DNA of 64,000 bases from Serpula lacrymans var. lacrymans S7.9 (Eukaryota; Basidiomycota; Agaricomycetes; Boletales; Serpulaceae), in assembly GCF_000218685.1 (NCBI RefSeq), contig NW_006763294.1, positions 1,671,361 to 1,735,360 of the forward strand, given 5' to 3'. Below the pieces are notes generated by a model, which saw nothing but the letters and a program-made list of their open reading frames with translations, searched no databases and was not told where the DNA came from. The position numbers were made by a program, and so were the translations under genes. Of the stretch, positions 55,523 to 64,000 are shown in pieces (within the stretch, counting starts at the first letter, position 1; the number at the start of each line of letters is the position of its first letter).

Positions 55523-56947
55523 CTAAGCCAGGCCAAAACTTTTGAGTTCCAAACCAGAAGGCTCGTCTGTGGTCCCCCTAACATGTACATTTCCCAGCTG
55601 TGCCGAGGTCAAGGAGAACCGTGCATGAACATTGTCAGGATCGGGAGTGGGACAAGTACTTTTTCTGAAACTCCACTTGAGTCCAAATCCAACGCGAACG
55701 ATTATCAGCAGTGGAACCCAACCGTCAATTGTTACATAGCGAGGAGCTATAAGAAATTTTTTGCTTACAGCCATTTGTGCAGCCACATTCACACCTATCA
55801 AACCCACGGTATCTCCCACCGAGAAGCAAATAAGCAAAATGACCGCACATAATATAGCTAAAAATCCAGATTCTACCACCATAATAACAGTGCCCTTGTA
55901 TGTATGTCCAATCTGTCCTCCGATCATTGCTGATCGCCGTCCTACTGTCCATAGACGATAGGAAATACCAACAGTAACGCAGATGTGGAATGCAGTATTG
56001 ACAGCCCAGGCAGATATCGCATATAATGCTATACCATTTGAGTTAAGGCTTGCGTTTTGTTGGCCAAGATGTACTATACAAATTATCCCAGAGGCTGAAA
56101 AAAAGGATGTGAGAGTGAGTCATTGTACCGAGAACTAAGCGCCATAAAGTTTACCATATTCTCCAATAAGTAAAATAACCTTTTTTTGACGATATGGGAC
56201 TGAGTAAATGACGTGTCAAATAGCAACAGTACCTAATGCACGCACAGGGAAAAGATATCTCTTCCTGTTGTTCCATAAGGCAAACAATCTCCATAACTGA
56301 ACAACGGTATTGATGTTACTTAGTGTATTACGAGGGCACAGAAAACAAACCTTACTTACCAGTAAAGTATCCTGAGCAACAACCTGATACCAGCAACATC
56401 AGTATAATGCATGTACGATGGGAGGATTAGCCCACATTGGTAAGATATATTGTGGTGGTGGTTGTGTTAAGCCCATTACCACCCGATAATCCTATACTAT
56501 ATTCTAACTGGGCTTCGCTATACATAACAGCTTCGAACCCTTCGATTAGTTGAATGAGTGCTAGGATGGCGCTTGATGACGCCAACGCAAAAGAAACCAT
56601 AGATGAATATAGCAAAACTCTATGTTGCCAGGTGGGTAGTATGAACGATTAAGAGCTAAACGGAAGGATTCAGCTCACCTTCCAACGGGTCCTTCCTTCT
56701 TCAAGAAGATATACATGCAACATCCGAACAATATTATGCTTTATTTACAATAGCGATTATTATGCTGGAGAATTTCACGGTGAATGTTGAAACTAACTTT
56801 ACACCTAAGAAGACCCCCCTAGTATTCAGTACTACATTTCTGTAAGCGTAAGAGCTCAACATACCATAAAGCAAAGTCTCGAACCAAACACCAATCAAGA
56901 TGATACGAACAAGAGTATTGTAATTCGAAGGGGGGGGGATTCAACAT
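55523..56947 (-). pseudogene. Multi-pass membrane protein, copy 2, start blocked by a C9 run
   Basis: Paralog of 30192-31616 with the same exon plan: first exon SNYNTLVRIILIGVWFETLLYG, a 7-nt exon 56804-56798, an exon with ILFGCCMYIFLKKEG, one with VLLYSSMVSFALASSSAIL, then WRLFALWNNRKRYLFP, VILLIGEYG, ALYAISAWAVNTAFH, and ESGFLAILCAVILLICFSVGD to VPLLIIVRVGFG, stop at 55523. All junctions I checked keep frame. The only defect is at the start: the ATG at 56947 is out of frame with the first exon because of nine consecutive Gs on plus (56930-56938). It may be functional in other alleles. Confidence 0.7.
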
Positions 56948-57696
56948 CGATGAGGTGGTCCAAAAGCATGGACGTTAGAAAAGAAGTAGGGCTGCCCCCC
57001 TCCAAGTCCAGGCATTACCAAACCCTATGGACAGCTTGTTTCAGGGAGGGGAAACATAAGAGCTATCCTCGACCTGTGGCACTACAGGAGCGTTCATATT
57101 GCTAAACGTATATCGGAAGGTTGTGATCTAGTTATAGCTATGTTCATGTCCATATGGGTGGCCTTATTGCTGTGTGATCTCAGAAAGATTAGCGTGCAGT
57201 GCGTATAACCAAAGATTAAGCGTTATTAGCAAGCTATAGCTGGAACATATTGCGTACATAATCTTTGCTTCATTGACGAATAGGCCCGGGAACGTTGAAG
57301 AATTGCCTATGCTTAACGATGCCACATAACAAGATACCCGGCCGCTTTTGGTCCGAACTAGGTGAATCGGAAATCACCTTCAAGTTACAAAGTATATTTG
57401 GACGAGTCCCAACAGTGGCTTATAGGATGGTGAGTGTGAAAATGCTCGGTGCCACTGGCACGAGATGTGGGTGTCACGGTCTAGTAGGCGCTGACTGACC
57501 GAATAGAAATTGAAGAAGATCGAAGCAAATTTAGGGAACGCAGATAGCCACTGGTTGAAACAAAGAGAAACCACTGGCAATATAGTCTGCGTTGGAGCTG
57601 AAGGTCAGAATGTTATGGTGTTTTTTGAGGTGCAACTAAGGCATACATTTTTTGGAACAATGTAGATGGCACAATATATAAAAGGCAACATCGCAA
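56948..57696. other. Intergenic
   Basis: No gene supported; the ORFs are short, without splice partners or known motifs. The sequence contains the paralog's upstream region and the 5' flank of the tRNA gene. Confidence 0.4.
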
Positions 57697-57787
57697 GGTC
57701 CAATGGTCTAGAGGTAAGATACTTGCTTTGGGCGGTTTCTCCCAAATTGGCTTGCAAGGGATCCTGGGTTCGAATCCCAGTTGGACC
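57697..57787 (+). tRNA. tRNA-Pro(UGG) with a 20-nt intron
   Basis: Acceptor stem GGTCCAA/TTGGACC, D arm GTCT...AGAT, anticodon stem CTTGC/GCAAG, loop TTTGGG plus T, variable GGATC, T arm CTGGG-TTCGAAT-CCCAG; 71 nt mature by my count. The anticodon TGG reads CCA. The intron lies after position 37 and includes CCCAAA, which can pair with TTTGGG of the anticodon loop, as in eukaryotic tRNA introns. The GGTTCGAAT B box is canonical. CCA is not encoded. A T-run follows about 50 nt downstream (CTTTTTG). Confidence 0.93.
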
Positions 57788-57878
57788 CTCATTTTTGCTT
57801 ATCCACATTTTCTTTTTGTTGATGCTGCTGATGCATTATTTATACATTCAATTCGAAGAGAATACACGACAAAAGGGC

Positions 57879-59633
57879 TTATAACATGGATGGAACAGAT
57901 GGAACACCGTTTTCCAATAATAGAATGGCTTTCTGCAGCGAGTCATCTATCGTGGTCAACCATGCCCAATCCCAGTTTTTGTTAAGTCTGTCGCCTAGAA
58001 GCGCTAATCTGGCCCGTACATCGTCTAAATTACACCCATCAAATTCTATGCCTTGAAAAACCGATAATTTTCCTTGCTCATACGACCTGTGGGCAATGTC
58101 CTTTGTAAAGGGAAGGCGGATCTCGTTATAGACGGCGAGTGCATAGCAAACAGACTCGATGTTCGTCAGCTTATGACCAAGAAGTTTGGCAAGCACGCAA
58201 GCATCCTACGATATATGCGATTTAACTCTCTGGTTCGATGCATCAAGAGAAGCCCAAGATACTCACCTCGATAGCTTGTCCTGCGCCTGCACCTTGGGAA
58301 GGAACCATTGAATGAGCAGAATCTCCAAGTAAAGTGACACGTCTGAAGTTCATCGCGTGTAACGGTTTCACAGTGTATATAGCCCATAAATTTGCCTTGT
58401 CAATACACTGCATAAGTTGATATCAGCTGCCAGTGGTCTCGAGATGATGCATCCTGACACGAAGTAACCCAACCTACCTCAATCAAAGTCTTCGCTTCTG
58501 GTTCGAATTCTGCGAATGGGACAGCGACCTCTTCCCTAGTCATTTCCCTCACCCAAGGCCCAGAAAACGTGGTATTCTCATGGTTAGGATCGAAACAGAA
58601 TCCCACAAAGTTGATGCTTTCCCCTTTCGACACTGGATAAACCAAAATGTACTAAACCACGATACCAAATAAGCTCAGTGCCATACTCAATGGAAATAAT
58701 GAAATCTGACCGCATCTTTCCCTAAATACTATAAAAAGTGACGTCAAATCTACAATGGCTACCCGTGGTGGGAACGCACCTGTGTAGGCGTTGTCAGAGC
58801 GCGGTGGTTTGGCGCTTGCTTTCGTAACTTATCGCTTGATATAAGCGTCCTATAAGCAACGAACCCACTCCAGACAGGCTCAATGCACGATAGTATACTC
58901 TGTGACATCTCCAAATCGCCTCTTCTTGCTGCTTCATCTGCCTGCTCTTGAAGCATGCAAGTTCGTACGACAGATTTCACGCCGTCCGCCCCTATTAGAA
59001 CATCACAGGAAGCGGTTGATCCATCCTGGAAGTAAAGTTGTATTGGTCCTATATCTGGTTGCTTGTATGTCTTGAGGCGCTTAGAGCAGTGGGTTCTGCA
59101 GGTAGACGGAAGGTGTTTTAACAGCACGCCATGAAAGTGAGCACGGTGAAATCTAATCAAATGACCTAATCCAATTTGTTTCATGAACTAGTAAACTATG
59201 GCGACGGCAAAGTAGGTGAAGGCACCAACCTTTGGACAGGATATCGTGGAATTCAAGCCCCACTACCTGATCACTCTTTCGAAGGACAAATGCCGAGACT
59301 AGATCAAAGTCAGCTATGATCGAATTGCCGAGGGGCAGGGTGTACCATACTCATCAGTCGGCAATGCATGCCCAACTGTCATCAGGTCTTCATGGAGTCC
59401 AAGATCTTGCAGAATGGCCCATCCGCGTGGCCATATCCCTACACCTGCGCCGATTTCGGTGAATTGTGACGCAGCTTCGTATACGTCTATCTCGATATCC
59501 TGATGCTTGGATAAAGCCAGAGCAACGGTGAGACCCCCAACACCTCCTCCGCTGACCCGAATATGAAGTGAGCCAACGATGCCAGAGGAGATGACACTCA
59601 CCACACTGCTACTTTAAACTTTTTAGCAAGCAT
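57879..59633 (-). CDS. FAD-dependent monooxygenase, salicylate-hydroxylase-like
   Basis: The start at 59633 encodes MLAKKFKVAV; donor gtgagt and an acceptor ending tcag join it to GGGVGGLTVALALSKHQ, completing the GxGxxG dinucleotide fold. A later exon carries IGADGVKSVVR (the DG motif) and another VTLLGDSAHSMVPSQGAGAGQAIE (the GD motif), which together define group A flavoprotein hydroxylases. EAASQFTEIGAGVGIWPRGW is typical of the salicylate-hydroxylase-like branch. The family acts on aromatic acids using NAD(P)H; the substrate here is unknown. The C-terminus ends at 57879. Middle exon borders (58640-59310) are approximate. Confidence 0.85.
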
Positions 59634-60123
59634 AGGATGTTTGACAAGTCCAGATAAACCACAAGTACACAGAACCCGGGGCAGTTAGGAGAGAAATGAC
59701 CAAATATTAATACTTATACTCTTATCAATGTGTCAGAAGGCATAACATAACGCCTCTTAACTGGGAACGCTGTTCGCGACACCTCGTGGATTCTCTCAAA
59801 AAGAAGCCAGACCCAATGACTTTCTTGCTCTCCAAAAGGCTCACGCGTAATCCTACAAAGAAACATGATCACTGACATGGGTAAATTATCGGATGATCGG
59901 GTAATCTTACCTGTCAAGCGCAAAGAGGCTGAAGATATGACTTGTGGAAGACTTTATCCTACAAGACGTGGCCGATCTACTATGTGTGAGAACGGTCAAA
60001 TATCAGGGATGAGGCGCTGTACTTTCACCCAACGCGACGATGACCACCTTATTCATATCGACACATGGGCGCAAACGACGGACAACTTTCTGCATTTACG
60101 TCACGATTAACAGTCCGTGTGTA
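59634..60123. other. Intergenic
   Basis: Upstream region of the flavoprotein gene and downstream region of the amidase. No supported exon. Confidence 0.5.
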
Positions 60124-62301
60124 CTACATACCAATAACATCTACTAGCTGCGTAGTAGGTATAGCTGAAGCATAGGCCAGCCTTTGCAGCCTTGTCTGAG
60201 TTTTCTGCTCGTAAGCATACGCAAACCCAACAAGCTCGTACTCGCTCCACGCCGTCCCAAGGAATGATAGACCGATAGGCATGCCGGGAGCGGGGTAGTA
60301 CGTGTTAGGGCCAGCACTTCCAATAGTGACGTTTTCAGGATAGAAACCAAGGGGCACTGATTGAGATGTAAAGTCAGGAATTGAGTTGAGAATTGAACAC
60401 CCGTATGGCGTTGACTTACCTGTGACGATTGGATAACCAGCAATGGCTGTGAAGTGAAGCAAGGTATCAGGAGTGATCTCTTATCTGATAGGAGAGAAGC
60501 CCGTACCGGCAGGAACAGTGGTATATCCTGGAGCCGGAAGCACCAATGCGTCCAGGGTATACATTTCCAGTGCGGCATCAATTCCCCTGGTAGCACCTAG
60601 CTCCTTGTCAAAGGCCAAAGAAGCATAGTAGGACGAATTAAAACCAGTGGTCGCTTCTGCTCCAATAAGTCTAGGATGTGTATTGCATTGAGTTCAGCCT
60701 ACTTTCAGAGTGCGAAGGTTCTTACTCAGATTGATCCGTATATCCGGTAGGCTCTTCAAGCGTTGGATTGGCGTTATCGAACATGATCAGATCCTCAAGA
60801 GACATGACGCCAGAAGGATTGGCTAATAAAGACTCGAAGTACGCGTTTAGTTGGATCTAACAAATTTCTTTAGCAAACGATCATAGTGGACTAGACATGT
60901 ACTACCTTAAAATCAGTGTTGAGTACGACAGTTTCGTTGTTAGACGCGACAATCTCATACGCAGATGGCAAGTCAGCTGGGTCCACAATCGTTGCTCCAA
61001 GGCTCTGAAGGACCTCCAATGCTTGCTCAAATACAACGTTGACATAAGGATCGTTACCCGTAATACTATCATTCAAAAACACCGATCGCGGGACACCAAT
61101 CCGTTTACCGACAAGAGAGCTGTTGCTCAGCGCCATAGTATAGTCGGGAACGGGATAAGGCTGCGCCAGTGTAAAGTTATCATTGGGATCCTTTCCCGCT
61201 ATAATCGAAAGCACAATGGCAGCGTCAGTCGTTGATCGCGCTAGCGGGCCTACCGTATCTTGATGTTCCGAGATGGGAATGACTAGAAGTGTACGATTTA
61301 TCAACAGCTACAAGCGAGAGCACCTCCCAAAGCTCGCACTCACCTCCCGCACGAGACGTCAAACCAACAGTCGGTTTGATACCCACAAGATTGTTTTGAT
61401 TGGCAGGACAGGTGATACTTCCATCGGTTTCAGTCCTGCAAATAGTTTGTCAAACTCTACTCATTGATGATCAAAGCAAATTCCACGCAACCCTAAAGAG
61501 ACCGCGGTGAGACCAATTGATGAAGCAATGGCCGAACCGGAGGATGAACCGCAAGGATCTCCGTTTGGGTAATAGGCATTGGTCGATTGTCCACCACGCC
61601 CAGACCAACCAGATGCAATATTGCCCCTATAGTGAGCCCACTCTGACAAGTTGGCTTTACCTGATTATATTTTCACAATTCATTGACAACCCAACAGTAC
61701 TGAAAAGGGAACTATCACTGACCCAAAATTATAGCTCCTGCTTTGCGCAATCTCTTCACAACACCAGAGTCTTCGGGGACGATGGACTTAAGAAGACTGT
61801 ACGATCCTGCCGTCGTGTTCATCCCTACGTGACGTCAAATGTTAGAATTCGCCATTATGTCAAGCAGAAGACACATACCTTCAAATGCAACAGTTCCAAT
61901 ATTATCTTTGACAAGAACAGGGATACCGTGCAATGCACTCCTAGGTCCTGATAACAAACGTTCCTTATCAAGCGCCGCAGCTTCCATCAAGGCAGAAGGG
62001 TTCGTCTCAATAACAGCTCGCAAAGCAGCGCCTTCCAAGTTAACTTCCTGGATGCGCGCAAAATATGCCTATACATTTCGTCAGCGTGTCAATCCCTTGT
62101 ACATAGGAGATGACTGGCCGTGATTAAATCGACACTCGTAAACTGCCCAGCAGTGAGACCCGCTTGCAATTCTGTCAAAGAGGCCTCATATAGATCAGGA
62201 AGAGTCGTATTGACCAATAACTCCGAGGCCACAGTGCTGAAGTGCAAGCATAGAGACAGCACAAAGCCCACCCAAAGTTGGCCTACAAAATGATTGACCA
62301 T
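60124..62301 (-). CDS. Secreted amidase-signature hydrolase
   Basis: Start at 62301 with a signal peptide (hydrophobic VGFVLSLCLHFSTVAS). Amidase-signature core: HGIPVLVKDNIGT with the catalytic Lys; the Gly/Ser region GDPCGSSSGSAIASS with the cis-Ser; and TDGSI.CPAN holding the nucleophilic Ser. Later exons read ISEHQDTVGPLARSTTDAA, YPVPDYTMAL and PAPGMPIGLSFLGTAWSEYEL, ending VDVIGM at 60124. Several short introns split it. The family hydrolyses carboxamides through a Ser-Ser-Lys triad; secretion suggests use of external amides. The specific substrate is unknown. Confidence 0.9.
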
Positions 62302-62726
62302 TTCCGAGGAAGGGCACTACCAATTGCGATAACAAGTATCAAGCCTCAAGTACTCGCCCGCAACCTTGGAATTCCCAAGGTGTATTCTAGAGAGTCATGT
62401 CACATTGATTGATAAAGGCAGGGCGAGGGAAACCGTGGAATGCATTGCTTGTGGTTGGGCTAACATAGCTCAGGAGATAGGACATAGCCGAGATGGAGGA
62501 CATAAAACCTTGGCTGAAGGTGTGTGCACAAGGCTGAGATATATAATATTAGCACAGATAGAAGTATACGTGCCACATAAAGATCACGTCAAGGTCCCGT
62601 GTTCAACATTCGCTATCTCACTGGGGACACGTGATAGGTGACAAGATCGTGATATGATTTATATACGGCGACGACTCAACGTAAATTATGCAGGCCATTT
62701 CTACCATAATCACTGGCCGCGTCTTA
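62302..62726. other. Intergenic
   Basis: Region between the amidase start and the acid phosphatase stop. No supported exon. Confidence 0.5.
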
Positions 62727-64000
62727 TCATTTCGGAGCGTCACCAGTGGTAGTCTCCCACAAAGGACCAGCTGGAACTGCCCAATCTCCATGGCAGTCAT
62801 GTATCCAGTCTGTCGTCCTGATGATTTCCTTCTGTCCCTCAACAAAGGCATTGACGGAACACATCCCATCTCGTTGCTCCGGGCAACCTTTGATACCTGT
62901 AAGTGGAGCGACACCGTCGTTGATGATAATGCGTATTTGTGGGTCTGGCTCGGACGTGCAAGACAGTACTAAGACACAGATATGAGTTCAAAGAAATTTG
63001 ATCAAACAACTGGTGCTCACATTGGAACTGGATATTGGTAGCAAATGGTGCCAGCTCAGAAGTCCTGAAGGACCGTTTCTTGGGAATATGATCAGCTGGC
63101 AAGGGTCCAGCAGCAGCAAACGTGGACAAGTTGAGGGCAGTGATTACTAAGAAAAAAGGAAAGAGCACGATCTCTTGAGGGCACCGTAAAACGAACTACT
63201 CGCAGTACACTTACCATTCAAGACTACTACTTCATGCGTAGCATCAACATACAAGCTATTCCCTAAGGGGAACGTGATCGGGTCATGAAGCGTCGAGTTT
63301 GTAGAAGAGTTGTGAGTTTCGATTGGCGTTTCCGTGAGTCTGGATACAAGCTCTTGGATGTATCCCACACCTTGCGCTCTGGCTACGGGAGAACCAAAAG
63401 CTGAATCGTACCTTGGAAGCAAACAATTAGTGATTAAAAATAATAATAGGGAAAAGTTTTCCTACCAAAAGATAATATCCATACTAATGAAAGTGGTCAA
63501 CAGGGAGACATGGAACTAAAATAGGCGCTACCTACGCATAGTTGAATCCTTCCCATTCCTCTTGAGTAAAAAGCTCACAGTACTTTGAAAAGCCGAGTGC
63601 TACAGTCTAGATGAACGCAAGCACATTCAATACAGCAGAAGAACCATGCAGTATCATGAACGAACCGACCTCATATGCGCACATCTGTTGCATGGTATAG
63701 ACATCTTCGTACGACAAATCGAAACCATGCAAATGGTGTTGCAGACGATGACGCGCGTGACGAAGATAGATAGAAGTCCATTCTTGAAGATAAGGCAAAG
63801 CACGATCAGCTTTGGACGGGTTTCGGGCATTCGGGCAACTACGTGCGACGAAATCAAAACATCATATAAAGCGAGCTGTGACAAAACGACTCACGTTTCG
63901 TATGGTGCAAAAGTGTTGTTATACTGGAAAGCATATAAATGAAATGGATCGAGAGGAAGAGAAAATGTTATTTAACGGACCCCAGGAGCCTCAATCGTGA
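62727..64000 (-). CDS. Histidine acid phosphatase (phytase family), 5' end cut by window edge
   Basis: Minus-strand gene running in from the right edge. Exons read NNTFAPYET, CPNARNPSKADRALPYLQEW, FDLSYEDVYTMQQMCAYEV, ALGFSKYCELFTQEEWEGF, YDSAFGSPVARAQGVGYIQEL, then YVDATHEVVVLN with the catalytic His-Glu/Asp site, ELAPFATNIQFQ and IKGCPEQRDGMC; stop at 62727 after TTTGDAPK. The N-terminal RHGxRxP phosphohistidine site is outside the window. Members are secreted and release phosphate from phytate or other esters. YVDATHE replaces the usual HD dyad with HE, as in many fungal relatives. Confidence 0.88.

Noticed and set aside
1..64000. CRISPR arrays, operons or bacterial regulatory elements
   Set aside because: The window is fungal nuclear DNA with spliced genes; no regularly spaced short repeats were seen.

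Overview
The window is nuclear DNA of a filamentous basidiomycete, most likely an Agaricomycete. Genes carry many short GT-AG introns of about 50-70 bp, the recognisable proteins are typical of mushroom-forming fungi, and the transposons are a chromodomain-bearing Ty3/gypsy retroelement and a Helitron. No species call is possible from sequence alone.

Left arm (1-31.6 kb) is mainly single-copy genes: a Ser-rich disordered protein cut by the left edge; a secreted thaumatin-like protein (11 exons); a 4.2-kb gene-poor stretch; ALG8 (ER glucosyltransferase); RBG1/DRG1 (ribosome-associated GTPase, 14 exons); a broken Helitron (about 14.8-18.4 kb) containing a solo LTR with a perfect target duplication; a P450 with an apparent frameshift; a single-pass membrane protein divergent from CDC20; the AP-1 mu adaptin; a PQ-loop membrane protein; and a multi-pass membrane protein.

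The centre (31.7-51.4 kb) is a nested transposon island. It holds one near-intact Ty3/gypsy element on the minus strand (33851-40169, target duplication CTCCG, LTR/PBS complementarity that fits Tf1-type self-priming), a decayed plus-strand relative (43.68-48.35 kb), several copies of a 1.8-kb TG...CA repeat that looks like a very long LTR and keeps a 246-codon ORF in two copies, and CACTG-ended MITEs with 3-bp target duplications (four copies in the window, one of them outside the island at 20 kb).

Right arm (51.5-64 kb): a two-exon NB-ARC/TPR STAND receptor (NLR-like), a paralog of the left-arm multi-pass membrane protein in opposite orientation, a tRNA-Pro(UGG) with a 20-nt intron, a salicylate-hydroxylase-like flavoprotein, a secreted amidase and a histidine acid phosphatase (phytase family) cut by the right edge. 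The two membrane-protein paralogs bracket the island in inverted orientation.

Exon boundaries were worked out by hand from splice sites and reading frame. ALG8, RBG1, AP-1 mu, the thaumatin-like gene, CDC20 and the STAND gene close to whole-codon totals. Family names rest on motif recognition, not on a database search.
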